Numbered from the stretch's first letter, positions 44,721 through 53,588 are shown. The stretch: DNA of 64,000 bases from Halorussus salinus (GCF_004765815.2 NZ_SBIS02000008.1:248001-312000), one strand, 5' to 3'. Numbers and translations: made by a program. Notes: generated from the letters alone by a model not told the origin.

Positions 44721-45644
44721 TTACATCTCGACGTAGCCGAGGTCGGCGAGACGCTCCGAGACGGTCTCGTCGTCGATGCTGTCGGTGTCGGCGCGCGAGT
44801 CGCCGGACACGATTTCTCTGCGCTCGTCGGCCTCTTGGACGAGCCACGGCACCCGGACAAGCGGGTCGGTGTAGAGCTTCGGCGGGTGGCCGTAGAACTC
44901 GACCGGAATCGGCCGACTGCGCTCGCCGAACATGTTGCCGTGGTCCGACGTGACGACGGTCCGACCGTCGAGTTCCCCGACCAACCGCTCGACGTGAGGC
45001 AGGGCGCGTTCGAGGTTCTCCTCGAAGAGGTGCCAGAGCTGACGGCGCGAGATGTCGAGGTCGCCGTGGTTGAGTTCGTGCCAGAAGCTCTTGTCCTTCT
45101 CCGCGCCGTCGTGAAGCTGTTTCTTGTCGAACTCCGTGTCGGACTCGACGAACGGGTAGTGGGGCTGGATGTAGTGGACGAGGAGTCGCTTGTCGGGGTA
45201 CTCCTCGGCCGCGTCGAGCGCGTACTCGGTCGTCGTCTCGGGCAGGACCGTCTTCACGTCCTCGTGCCAGCCCTCCTCGTTCCAGACGTTGATGACCTCG
45301 TGAAACTCCGCGTCGATGGCGTCCCGGTGGTAGTAGTAGATGGGGCTGGCCGTGACGTACACGGTATCGGAGAGGTCCCGCCCGTTGCAGTTGGCCTTCA
45401 GGAACTCCGAGGTGTTCGACCCCCGCGAGACCTTGGTCTCGACTTCGCCAGCGAGCGTGTTCGTGACGCGAAACTGGTCGTCGCGACAGGCGTCGAGGAT
45501 GGCGAGGTTGTCCCAGTCCTCCGCGAAGACGTTGGTCCCCTCCGTGTTGTACTCGCGTCGGTCCATGCGGGTGTGGTAGAGACTGTTCAATTTCTTTATT
45601 ATCAGATTCGGATGGTACGGGAGCGTCTCTGCGAGCGTATCCAT
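44721..45644 (-). CDS. Short sulfatase-like alkaline-phosphatase-superfamily protein
   Basis: A 307-residue protein. NLAILDACRDDQF provides the first metal-binding Asp; TVVTSDHGNMFGER the second metal pair; HYIQPHYPF the substrate-side His. There is no C-x-P-x-R motif; GSNTSEFL offers a Thr that could be the nucleophile. It is much shorter than classic sulfatases. I start at ATG 45644, because the minus-strand TATAAAG box at about 45669-45675 is 27 bases before it, pointing to a leaderless mRNA; ATG 45659 is in frame but too close to the box. It is convergent with the beta-helix gene (10 bases). Confidence 0.8.
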   Translation of the reverse strand: MDTLAETLPYHPNLIIKKLNSLYHTRMDRREYNTEGTNVFAEDWDNLAILDACRDDQFRVTNTLAGEVETKVSRGSNTSEFLKANCNGRDLSDTVYVTASPIYYYHRDAIDAEFHEVINVWNEEGWHEDVKTVLPETTTEYALDAAEEYPDKRLLVHYIQPHYPFVESDTEFDKKQLHDGAEKDKSFWHELNHGDLDISRRQLWHLFEENLERALPHVERLVGELDGRTVVTSDHGNMFGERSRPIPVEFYGHPPKLYTDPLVRVPWLVQEADERREIVSGDSRADTDSIDDETVSERLADLGYVEM

Positions 45645-46096
45645 AGCTACCGTACACATCGTCCTCACCTTTATACGTAGTGCCCGTCCGGCGCGCGGCC
45701 GAACGGTCGCTTCGGGACGGTATCTCGTCAGACGACGGTTGGTTGGGACTTGAACCGACGACCGGGATTCTCGCCGATTCGTCGCCACGGGTAACGGGCA
45801 CAACGACCGCGAAAACGAGACGCTAATCCGTCAGTTTCGACGCTCCCGCGCGTCGGTCCGGGAGCGACCTCTCCTCGTTCGACCTCACGGGCCGATTCCG
45901 CGCGATTGGGGACGGGCGCGGCCGGTCGCTCGCCGTCGGTCGTCGAGGGTCGCGGTCGAACGTCGAAACGAACGAATACCCGAACGAAATCCGGCGTTCC
46001 GTAAATGTGTCACGAGTTATAACTTTCGAGCCCAAATAACAACGGCCAGATAACAAAGGAAGCAAGACCCCTCGTTTCAGGCGAGGAGATGGGGAA
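45645..46096. other. 452-base divergent intergenic region
   Basis: Holds the promoters of the short sulfatase-like gene (minus) and the GT2 gene (plus). The right part is A+T-rich, with palindromic GTTATAAC at 46016-46023 and two ATAACA motifs at about 46035 and 46050. Just before the ATG at 46097 a small hairpin CCTCG...CGAGG (about 46069-46086) would form in the leader. No coding potential is evident. Confidence 0.45.
45669..45677 (-). promoter_or_regulatory. TATA box of the short sulfatase-like gene
   Basis: The minus strand reads CGTATAAAGG here, centred on about 45672, the clearest TATA box in the window. Standard archaeal spacing puts transcription start at about 45645, one base from ATG 45644. 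Confidence 0.6.
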
Positions 46097-47365
46097 ATGG
46101 GGGTACTACCGTCAGGCCCACAGCGTGTCGAGCGTCCGCACCGCGAGCGACGCCCGGCCGTCGGTCTGATAGCGACGGAGTCGAACAACGAGTCAATCGA
46201 GCGAACGGTACGACGAGCCAACGAGCTAGGCTACGAGATATTCGTCGTGCCCGGCGACGACGAGTCGGCCGACCTCGTCGCCCGGACGGGCGGAACCGTC
46301 GTCCGGACGGACGGCACGAGCGACGGCGACCCGAAGGTCGCGATAGCCGCGACCGCCCGCGACGAGGAGGTTCCCGGAGTCCTCCTCGCCGAGGAGCCGA
46401 CGAGCCGAATCGACTACACCCGGAGCCTATCGGCGTTTCGAGAGCGCGACGCCTACGTCGTCTCCGCTGTCGAGGACGATGCGCGCACGGCCGCAGACGA
46501 CCCGATACTGGCGGGCATCCCCGCGTACAACGAGAGCGAGACGATAGCGCAGGTCGTGGACGTAGCGACCGAGTACGCCGACGAGGTGGTCGTCGTGGAC
46601 GACGGGAGCGCCGACCGGACCGCGCGAGTGGCCCGCGGGGAGGGCGCGGTCGTCGTCCGTCACTCCACCAACGAGGGGAAAGGGGCCGCGCTGAAGAGCC
46701 TGCTGGACTACGCCGAGCGCCGGTCGTGTTCCGCGCTCGTCCTCCTCGACGGCGACGGCCAACACCTGCCCGGAGACATCCCGACCGTCGCCGAGCCGGT
46801 TCTCCGCGGCGACGCCGACGTGGTCATCGGCAGTCGGTACCTCCAGCGGGGGATGGGGTCCCAGACCCCGCTCTACCGGCGCGTCGGCCAGCGAATTCTC
46901 GACCGGAGCATCTCCGTTCTGTTCGGCGTCTCGGTTTCGGACACCCAGAGCGGGTTCCGTGCACTGTCGCCGCGGGCCGTCGAGGAGATAACCATCCGGA
47001 CGAACGGCATGGCCGTCGAGACGGAGATGCTGGACGCCGCGAACCGCAACGACCTGACCATCGCCGAGCGCCCGATTCGGGTCCAGTACGACGTACACAA
47101 CGGCCAGACCTACAACCCGGTCCGCCACGGCGTGACGGTCCTCGGGCGAATCGTCCAGTTGGTCGCCCGCGGCGTCGTGACCGGACCGACCGCCGAGGAG
47201 ACCGACCACCGCGGGCGAGCGACCGACGCCGACTCGCCCACCGAGGGCGAACGCGTGGCGAGGCGACGCGAGCGCGCCGTAGCACGAAACGGCGGCGGCG
47301 CGCCGCCGAGTGACGAGACCGGGGACCAGCGGAGCGCCGACGAACGAGAGCAGTCACGACGATGA
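46097..47365 (+). CDS. GT2-family glycosyltransferase with extra N-terminal domain
   Basis: A 422-residue protein. The GT2 domain covers about 137-360 and resembles dolichol-phosphate mannose/glucose synthases: ILAGIPAYNESETI, VVVVDDGSADRT (165-175), VLLDGDGQHLP (DGD at 218-220), SDTQSGFRALSP. Such enzymes load a sugar on a polyprenol phosphate. Residues about 21-130 are an additional alpha/beta domain (VGLIATESNNESIERTVRRAN, TGGTVVRTDGTSDGDPKVAI) that I do not recognise. The C-terminal 50 residues are disordered. It is followed with an ATGA overlap by a GT4 gene, so they act together. Confidence 0.85.
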   Translation: MGVLPSGPQRVERPHRERRPAVGLIATESNNESIERTVRRANELGYEIFVVPGDDESADLVARTGGTVVRTDGTSDGDPKVAIAATARDEEVPGVLLAEEPTSRIDYTRSLSAFRERDAYVVSAVEDDARTAADDPILAGIPAYNESETIAQVVDVATEYADEVVVVDDGSADRTARVARGEGAVVVRHSTNEGKGAALKSLLDYAERRSCSALVLLDGDGQHLPGDIPTVAEPVLRGDADVVIGSRYLQRGMGSQTPLYRRVGQRILDRSISVLFGVSVSDTQSGFRALSPRAVEEITIRTNGMAVETEMLDAANRNDLTIAERPIRVQYDVHNGQTYNPVRHGVTVLGRIVQLVARGVVTGPTAEETDHRGRATDADSPTEGERVARRRERAVARNGGGAPPSDETGDQRSADEREQSRR

Positions 47366-48669
47366 CCGACAGCCGAGAGACGACAGACGGACGAGAAATG
47401 ACAGACAGGCGAGAATCGACATCGACACCGCGACGCGACGCATCGGAGCGAGGAGAGACGTTACGGATTCTCCGCGTGACCAGCGACATCCACCCGGAGG
47501 TCCCCGGCGGACTCGGACTCCACGTCCACAGCCTCTCGAAGAAGCAGGCCGAGATGGGCCACGACGTGACGGTCCTCACGTCGGACCACGGCGACCGGTC
47601 GCTCCCGCGCACGGAAGTCCGGGACGGCTACGTGCTGAAGCGCCACCGCGAGGTGGCCAGTCCCGTGGACAACAGCATCGTGCCCGGACTCGCCGTCTCC
47701 CTGTGGGACCTCACCGACGAGTACGACGTGGTTCACGCCCACTCGCACCTGTTCTTCTCGTCGAACCTCGCCGCGCTGTTCGGGTCGCTGACCGACGTGC
47801 CGCTGGTCGTGACCAATCACGGCCTGTTCTCCCAGTCTGCTCCCGAGTGGGTGCAGAAGGCGTACCTCTACACCGTCGGCCGGAAGACGTTCGACGCCGC
47901 CGAGCGCGTGTTCTGCTACTCGGAGACCGACCGCGACCGCCTGCAGTCCTACGGCGTCGAGACCCCGGTCGCGGTCGTGCGCAACGGCATCGACTGCACG
48001 GAGTTCCGGCCGGTCGAGAGCGAAACGCGAGACGAGAGCGGTGGCGGAAACGGAGAGACCGGAATCGCCGGAAGCGACGACCACACCCTCCTGTTCGTCG
48101 GGCGACTGAAGCCCGGCAAGGGGGTCCACGTCCTCCTGCAGGCGATGGCCGAGTTGCGCGAGGAGTTCCCCGACCTGACGCTGAAAGTCGTCGGCGAGGG
48201 ACCGCTCCGGGAGTCGCTGGAGGAGTACGCCGCGGACCGCGGCGTCGCCGACCGCGTGGCGTTCACGGGATGGCTCGCCCAAGAGCGCCTGCCCGAGGAG
48301 TACAGCGACGCCAGCGTCTTCGTTCTCCCGAGCTACAACGAGGGGTTCCCGCGGACCGTCCTCGAAGCACTGGCCTGCGAGACGCCGGTCGTGACCACCG
48401 ACCTGCCGCAACTCGAATCGGTCTTGGACGGCGTGGGCCTGACCGTACCGCCCGAATCGCCCGACCTGCTGGCCTCGGCCGTCGCCGACTTGCTGGGCGA
48501 CGACGAGCGCCGCGAGGAGATGGCCGCCGAGGGCCGGGCGCTGGTCGCCGACCGCTACTCGTGGGACCGGACCGTCGAGGAGACCACCGAGACGTACTAC
48601 GAGGTGCTGGACGCCCACCCGCGGACGCGCGAGCGACCGGTCCCGGCGAAGAGGACGCCGCCGCGATGA
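47362..48669 (+). CDS. GT4-family glycosyltransferase
   Basis: A 435-residue GT-B enzyme. After a 30-residue polar tail, RILRVTSDIHPEVPGGLGLHV is the GT4 acceptor-domain glycine loop, and HAHSHLFFSS follows. The donor domain starts LLFVGRLKPGKGVHVLL near 235-250, with signature SYNEGFPRTVLEALACE near 326-342. The ATG overlaps the GT2 stop by four bases; a second in-frame ATG is 12 codons in. The polyprenol-phosphate-sugar synthase-like partner suggests a lipid-linked oligosaccharide pathway. Confidence 0.9.
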   Translation: MTDSRETTDGREMTDRRESTSTPRRDASERGETLRILRVTSDIHPEVPGGLGLHVHSLSKKQAEMGHDVTVLTSDHGDRSLPRTEVRDGYVLKRHREVASPVDNSIVPGLAVSLWDLTDEYDVVHAHSHLFFSSNLAALFGSLTDVPLVVTNHGLFSQSAPEWVQKAYLYTVGRKTFDAAERVFCYSETDRDRLQSYGVETPVAVVRNGIDCTEFRPVESETRDESGGGNGETGIAGSDDHTLLFVGRLKPGKGVHVLLQAMAELREEFPDLTLKVVGEGPLRESLEEYAADRGVADRVAFTGWLAQERLPEEYSDASVFVLPSYNEGFPRTVLEALACETPVVTTDLPQLESVLDGVGLTVPPESPDLLASAVADLLGDDERREEMAAEGRALVADRYSWDRTVEETTETYYEVLDAHPRTRERPVPAKRTPPR

Positions 48670-48817
48670 CGGCCTCCTCGGGGCGGGTGGTCTACGAGCG
48701 GGTCGTTTACGAGCGGGTCGTCGCCGAGACGCCACCCCCCGAGCAGCGTTACGCGCCGCGAAACGCCGAAACCGTGACCAACCTTGATAGCGGCCGGGGT
48801 CGTGGCCGAGGTGAACG

Positions 48818-49858
48818 ATGACGGTTCGCGTCGAGACGACTTCGGACGCCGACGAGTGGGACGCCTGCGTCGAGCAGTCGCCACAGACCGGCTTCTTCCA
48901 CCAGCACGACGCGCTGGCGACGCTGGCGGACCACTTCGACGCGCGACTCCACACGCTGGTCGGCTACGTCGGACAGGAACCGGTCGGCGTCTTCCCGGTG
49001 TTCGGTCTCGAACGCGGCCCGCTGTGGGTCGCGGCCTCCCAGCCGCCGGGCGTCGAGATAAACACCGGTCCGGCGCTGTTGAACCACGAGAAGCTGAAAC
49101 AGCGCAAGGCCGAGAAGCGCCACCGGAAGTTCCTCTCGGGGTGCATGGAGTTCGTCGAGGAGGTGCTGGACCCCGACTACTGCAAGATAGCGACCACCGA
49201 CCGGTACGACGACGTGCGACCGCTGGTCAACCACGGCCTCGACGTGCGGCCCTCCTACACCTACGTCCTCGACCTCGAACCCGGAGCCGAGGAGTTGATG
49301 GCGCAGTTCAGTAGCGACGCCCGGAGTAACGTTCGGAACACCGACGAAGACCGGTACGAGATTCGGGAGGGCGGCGTCGAGGAGGTGGCGCGAATCGTCT
49401 CGTTCGTCCGGCGGCGCTACGACGAACAGGACGAGGACCACTACCTCGACGCCGATTTGGCGACCGACCTCTACGAGACGCTGGGCGACGAGGCGGTCCG
49501 ACCCTACGTCTGCGAAGTCGATGGTGAGGTGGAAAGCGGTCTCCTCGCGCTCGAATACGGCGACACCGTCTATCGCTGGCAGGGCGGCCCCCGCCCGCGG
49601 GTGGACGTGCCGGTCAACGACCTGCTGGACTGGCGGGTGATTCGGGACGCGGTCGAGCGGGACCTCGCTCGCTACGACCTCGTGGGCGCGATGCTCCCGC
49701 GGCTCTGCGAGTACAAGGCGAAGTTCGGTCCGGAGCCGAGACCGGTGTATCTGGCCGAGCGGCGCAACCTCACCGCGAAACTCGCCTCCGAGACCTACCG
49801 GGGACTCCGGACGCTTCGGGGACTCCAGACGTTCCGGGGACTCTCGCTGACGGACTGA
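48818..49858 (+). CDS. FemAB-like GNAT acyltransferase, copy 1
   Basis: A 346-residue protein of the FemAB/BcsL (Acetyltransf_6-type) group: two tandem GNAT-like folds. QTGFFHQHDALATLADHF is the usual first block, and the second GNAT half carries YVCEVDGEVESGLLALEYGDTVYRWQGG. In bacteria relatives add amino acids to peptidoglycan precursors or acyl groups to polysaccharides; archaea lack peptidoglycan, so a glycan or lipid acceptor is likely. It is followed at 38 bases by a second family member. The donor (acyl-CoA or aminoacyl-tRNA) cannot be read. Confidence 0.8.
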   Translation: MTVRVETTSDADEWDACVEQSPQTGFFHQHDALATLADHFDARLHTLVGYVGQEPVGVFPVFGLERGPLWVAASQPPGVEINTGPALLNHEKLKQRKAEKRHRKFLSGCMEFVEEVLDPDYCKIATTDRYDDVRPLVNHGLDVRPSYTYVLDLEPGAEELMAQFSSDARSNVRNTDEDRYEIREGGVEEVARIVSFVRRRYDEQDEDHYLDADLATDLYETLGDEAVRPYVCEVDGEVESGLLALEYGDTVYRWQGGPRPRVDVPVNDLLDWRVIRDAVERDLARYDLVGAMLPRLCEYKAKFGPEPRPVYLAERRNLTAKLASETYRGLRTLRGLQTFRGLSLTD

Positions 49859-49895
49859 CGAACGAACCCGATTCGAGTCGAAGATTTTAGACAGC

Positions 49896-50963
49896 ATGAC
49901 GAAACTCCAAGCAAACGTCGTCGGGAGCATCGACGCGGTCAACGAAAACCAGTGGGACAACGTGGTCGCCCAGTCGGAGTGTGGCACCATCTTCCAGCAA
50001 GCGGAGTGGCTCCGGGCGATAGAGAACACCTTAGACCGGACGCCGAGACACGTCGTCATCGAGAAGAACGGCAATCCGGTCGCGGTCTTCCCGAACTTCG
50101 TCTCGGACATCGAGTTACCCGTGGACCTCCCGGTGGACGCGAAGGCGGTCGGCGCGAGGCGACTGAGTTCGGTGGACCCCGGTTTCGGCGGGCCGCTCAT
50201 CATGGGCAAGAAAGAGCGCGTCCTCGGCGCGCTCGACCGGACGCTCGACCGCGTTCACGACGAGAACTCGGTGTTCCACAAGATGCGAATCCTCGATTCG
50301 AACCACGTCCAGTACGCCCAGACGCTCCGCAAGTGGGGGTATCGGCCCTCCCTGCTCTACTGCCGGTTCGCGCTCGATTTGGACGACTACGACCGAATCA
50401 TCGACGGGATGGACAAGGAGCGCCGGAAGGAGATTCGGGACGCCAAGGAGATAGACTACGAGGTCGAAGTCGAGGAGGGCGACCCCGAGGCGATGCGGGC
50501 GTTCCACGGCGAGTACCTCAAGACCATGAGTCACGTGGACGGGTCGCCGTTCCCCGAGGCGTTCTTCGCGGAGTTGGGCGAGCATCTCGGCGACCAGATT
50601 CGGATTCTGACCGCGCACGTCGAGGGCGAGGAGGCCGGGCAACACCTCTACCTGTGCGACGACAATCGGAACGCGCTCCACTACTTCTTCGCGGGCGTGG
50701 ACGAGGAGTACTTCCGGTACTCGTCGCCGACGCTCATCCACGACCACGCCCTCCAGTGGGGAATCGACGAAGGGTACGACCGGTTCGACTTCGGGAGTAC
50801 GAACGCCAACTACGCGAACGGCACCTTCAATTACAAACACAAGTTCGGCGCGGAGTTGGAGCCGATATACGAGTGGGAGAAGGGGACCGACCCGATTCGG
50901 TGGCCGGTCTACTGGGCGGCCCGGCGGCTCTACCGACGGCGGAGCGACACCCTCGAAGGGTGA
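49896..50963 (+). CDS. FemAB-like GNAT acyltransferase, copy 2
   Basis: A 355-residue protein of the same FemAB-like group: SECGTIFQQAEWLRAIENTL near 27-46, MDKERRKEIRDAKE (basic helix) near 171-184, and the second GNAT half with HVEGEEAGQHLYLCDDNRNALHYFFAG. FGSTNANYANGTFNYKHKFG near 296-315 is the family's characteristic C-terminal block (F-G-x-x...K..FG). It is only distantly similar to its neighbour, so the two probably have different substrates. It lies between that gene and a sulfatase-like gene on the same strand. Confidence 0.82.
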   Translation: MTKLQANVVGSIDAVNENQWDNVVAQSECGTIFQQAEWLRAIENTLDRTPRHVVIEKNGNPVAVFPNFVSDIELPVDLPVDAKAVGARRLSSVDPGFGGPLIMGKKERVLGALDRTLDRVHDENSVFHKMRILDSNHVQYAQTLRKWGYRPSLLYCRFALDLDDYDRIIDGMDKERRKEIRDAKEIDYEVEVEEGDPEAMRAFHGEYLKTMSHVDGSPFPEAFFAELGEHLGDQIRILTAHVEGEEAGQHLYLCDDNRNALHYFFAGVDEEYFRYSSPTLIHDHALQWGIDEGYDRFDFGSTNANYANGTFNYKHKFGAELEPIYEWEKGTDPIRWPVYWAARRLYRRRSDTLEG

Positions 50964-51071
50964 TGAAACTCGTGTACCGCTCGACTAATCGCGGTAATAG
51001 CGCGTTGGCGAATCGACCGACGGTGAACGGTAGCCGCAGTTTATGCACGCACGCCGGGAATCTCACTGGAA

Positions 51072-52469
51072 ATGTACGGGAATAGCGATACACCCCTCTC
51101 GATGCAGTTGGTTTGGTCGCTCTACGACCACATCCCCGAGGAGGTCCAAGACGCGGGCGAACCGATCTACTATTGGTATCAGAGCAAGCGAGCGGACCAC
51201 GACCACGAACCGCCGACGAGGAGCGTCCGGCGGCGCGACGACGCGCCCGACCACGTGCTGACGGTCGTCGTGGACGCGCTCCGGCCCGACCACGTGCCGA
51301 GCGTCGGAATGCCGTTCGACACCGCTATCGCACCGAGTACGTGGACGTTCCCGTCGGTCACGAGTATGCACACCGGCGTCTATCCGAGCGAACACGGCGC
51401 GGCGGCCCACACCCGACCCGACGCCGACGAGTACGCGATGCCCCGGCAGGTCGAGGACCGGCCGACGCTCCCGGCGGAGTTGGAGGCGGCGGGCTACGAC
51501 ACCTACGGCGGGTTCGCGTTCGTCGTGCCGTTCACCGCGCTCCGGGGCTGGTACGGGACTCACCGACTCTACGGTAACGACCTCGCGGAAGACCTATTCG
51601 AGGACTATATTTCGTGGCGGAGCGGCAGGGAGCGGACTTTCGGGTACGTCCACCTCGGGGACCTCCACACGCCCATCGAGGTCCCCGACGAGTACTTCGA
51701 GGGCCGAAACGTCGATACGGACGTGTTCGAGGAGCTACAGCCGTGCGTCGAGTTCGACGGCTGTGAGAACTGTCGGCGACTCCAGCGCGAGCGGTTCGCC
51801 CGGTATCGGGCGGCCCACGACTACGTGGAAGACCAACTTCGGCGACTCCTCTCGGTGGTCGGCGACGACACGCTGGTCGTCGTGGTGGGCGACCACGGCG
51901 AGGGGCAGGGCGAACACTACGAGCGCGCCAACCGCATCACCGACTCCCGGCCCAACGGCGGGAGCGGGTATCGCGGCAACGTCGGCCACGGCGGCACGCC
52001 CTTCGACGTGGTGGCCCGCGTGCCGGTCGGCGTCTCGACACCCGACGCGTTCGCGGGGTCGGACGACGACCTGCTCCCGGAGGGCGGGTGGCCGAGTCTG
52101 GTAGACCTCGCGCCGACGATTCTGGACGCGACCGTCGAGGAGTCCCTCCTCGCCGACGAGGCCACGGGCCGACGGTGGCAGGAGCCGATTCCGGCCGACC
52201 GGACCGCCGTCTGCGAGGCGGCGCGCTTCGGCGTCGAGCGCAAGGCCGCCTACCGGGGTGACTCGAAGGTTATCCGGTCGGAAGCCGACGACGTGACCTA
52301 CACCGCCGAGGTCGGCCGGTCGGAGCCGGGCGAACGGTTCCGGACGATTCCGACCCGCGAGCGCGAGGAGTTGCTCGCCAGCCTGCCCGACAGTTGGGAG
52401 GAGTTCGACGTAACACAGTCGGTCAGTCCGGCGGTCGAGCGTCGGCTAAAGAAGTTGGGTTATCGGTGA
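51072..52469 (+). CDS. Sulfatase-like alkaline-phosphatase-superfamily enzyme
   Basis: A 465-residue protein with metal blocks VLTVVVDALRPDH and VVVVGDHGEGQGEHY. The nucleophile region PSTWTFPSVTSMHTGVYPSEHG puts Thr92 at the formylglycine position, so it is not a standard sulfatase. Cysteines at CENC (about 234-237) may bind metal. A TTTATG box about 30 bases upstream fits a leaderless start at ATG 51072. The ending RRLKKLGYR matches other haloarchaeal members. Role in glycan modification is inferred from neighbours. Confidence 0.83.
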   Translation: MYGNSDTPLSMQLVWSLYDHIPEEVQDAGEPIYYWYQSKRADHDHEPPTRSVRRRDDAPDHVLTVVVDALRPDHVPSVGMPFDTAIAPSTWTFPSVTSMHTGVYPSEHGAAAHTRPDADEYAMPRQVEDRPTLPAELEAAGYDTYGGFAFVVPFTALRGWYGTHRLYGNDLAEDLFEDYISWRSGRERTFGYVHLGDLHTPIEVPDEYFEGRNVDTDVFEELQPCVEFDGCENCRRLQRERFARYRAAHDYVEDQLRRLLSVVGDDTLVVVVGDHGEGQGEHYERANRITDSRPNGGSGYRGNVGHGGTPFDVVARVPVGVSTPDAFAGSDDDLLPEGGWPSLVDLAPTILDATVEESLLADEATGRRWQEPIPADRTAVCEAARFGVERKAAYRGDSKVIRSEADDVTYTAEVGRSEPGERFRTIPTREREELLASLPDSWEEFDVTQSVSPAVERRLKKLGYR

Positions 52470-52504
52470 GTCGCGACGCGTCCGCGGTCCTCCGCGACCG
52501 ACTG

Positions 52505-52756
52505 CTACGCCCAGTAGAGGAGGTAGAGCAGATACGCGCTGGAACCGACGACGAGCAACCCGGTCGCGGCGAGGACCACGGAGACCAAACCGATAGCGTA
52601 GAGCGACACTTGAATCGTCTGTAGGCCGACGAGAGCGGCGAAGACCGCTAACACCGTCCAGAAGACGGTCGAGAGGACGGACCGTCCGGCGCTCGAAAGC
52701 TCCTCGCGCACGATGCGCCGAATCTCCGAGTCGGTGAGGCCGTCTGAGTCACCCAT
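52505..52756 (-). CDS. Small two-helix membrane protein
   Basis: An 83-residue protein from ATG 52756. After a charged amphipathic start (SEIRRIVREELSSAG) come two transmembrane segments: VLSTVFWTVLAVFAALVGL and LYAIGLVSVVLAATGLLVVG, ending with YLLYLLYWA. No catalytic motif. It is convergent with the sulfatase-like gene and divergent from DUF4112. I do not recognise a family. Confidence 0.6.
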   Translation of the reverse strand: MGDSDGLTDSEIRRIVREELSSAGRSVLSTVFWTVLAVFAALVGLQTIQVSLYAIGLVSVVLAATGLLVVGSSAYLLYLLYWA

Positions 52757-52930
52757 ACGACCACTCCTATTCGTCGCCTGATATACGTTGCGCCGAGGAG
52801 CGAGCGATTCGGTACCGAACGGCCGTCCCACTCGTCGCTCCGGACGAAACCCGTACGTTTACCCACCACCACTACCGGAAGAAACAGCAGGCCAGCAAAC
52901 CTTTCCCCGCAGGAACCCACAACCTCATCT

Positions 52931-53335
52931 ATGGAAAACGAACCCGACGAACACGGCGAGCGAATCGAAGTAACGGTCGAGGAGGAACCGCCGGGGATGG
53001 AGCGCGTGCGGGCCATCGCCGACCTGCTGGACGAGGCCATCGAACTGCCGGTAATCAACTACAAAATCGGGCTGGACCCGATTCTCGGCATCCTGCCGGT
53101 CGGCGGTGACGCCGTGTCGGCGGCCATCTCGCTATACATCGTCGCCGAGGGTGCCCAGATGGGTGCCTCGAAGGACACCATCATGCGGATGCTGTTCAAC
53201 ATCGGCGTGGACGCCGTTATCGGGTCGATTCCGGTCCTCGGGACGCTCGTGGACGCCGTCTGGAAGGCCAACGTGCGCAACGTCGAGATGCTGGAAGACG
53301 AGTTCGGCGCGGACGACGAGTTCGAGAGCTACTGA
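52931..53335 (+). CDS. DUF4112 membrane protein
   Basis: A 134-residue protein. IADLLDEAIELPVINYKIGLDPILGILPVGGDAVSA and the second GVDAVIGSIPVLGTLVDAVWKAN are the two glycine/proline-rich halves that define DUF4112, each probably a membrane or membrane-associated hairpin. Function is unknown. The acidic N-terminus (ENEPDEHGERIEVTVEEE) is a halophile feature. Its TGA stop (53333-53335) directly abuts a 109-bp MITE-like element. Confidence 0.85.
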   Translation: MENEPDEHGERIEVTVEEEPPGMERVRAIADLLDEAIELPVINYKIGLDPILGILPVGGDAVSAAISLYIVAEGAQMGASKDTIMRMLFNIGVDAVIGSIPVLGTLVDAVWKANVRNVEMLEDEFGADDEFESY

Positions 53336-53444
53336 TAGGGATTATCGTAGAACTGCGGAGATTTATCGGCCAGAATGTGGGTGCTGTCGCTCGATTACGC
53401 TGAACTCTGTAGCGAGACTCTATGACTTGCTACGATAATCCCTA
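53336..53444. mobile_element. MITE-like element with 15-bp perfect terminal inverted repeats
   Basis: TAGGGATTATCGTAG at 53336-53350 is the exact reverse complement of CTACGATAATCCCTA at 53430-53444. The 79 bases between hold no gene. The element is flanked on both sides by TGA (53333-53335 and 53445-53447), which may be a 3-bp target duplication. If instead the outer TA of each arm is the duplication (TA insertion, as in IS630/mariner elements), the arms are 13 bp. The left TGA is also the stop codon of DUF4112, so insertion left the protein intact. The interior is more A+T-rich than the genome. No parent transposase is in the window. Confidence 0.55.
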
Positions 53445-53578
53445 TGAGCGGCGGGCGAGAGCGCCAGTCGCAAGCGGCGGGAGTCGTCGGGTCGTCCGCG
53501 GCAGGTCCGAGACGAACGTTTCTTCGGCGCGACCGGATTCGAAGTCACCTCGACACGACCGGCGTCGCAGTCGGACGC

Positions 53579-53588
53579 AAAATTGTTG
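53579..53588 (+). promoter_or_regulatory. TATA-like box before the 53612 gene
   Basis: AAAATTGTTG is centred about 28 bases before ATG 53612 in otherwise G+C-rich sequence, consistent with leaderless transcription and with choosing that ATG over in-frame codons further upstream. Confidence 0.4.

Noticed and set aside
46089-46169. Short leader peptide from ATG 46089 overlapping the GT2 start
   Set aside because: About 26 codons with no attenuator-like structure or repeated regulatory codons; coincidence is more likely.
53336-53444. Inverted repeat as a transcription terminator
   Set aside because: The 79-base spacing between arms is too long, there is no T-run, and the flanking TGA copies fit an insertion better.
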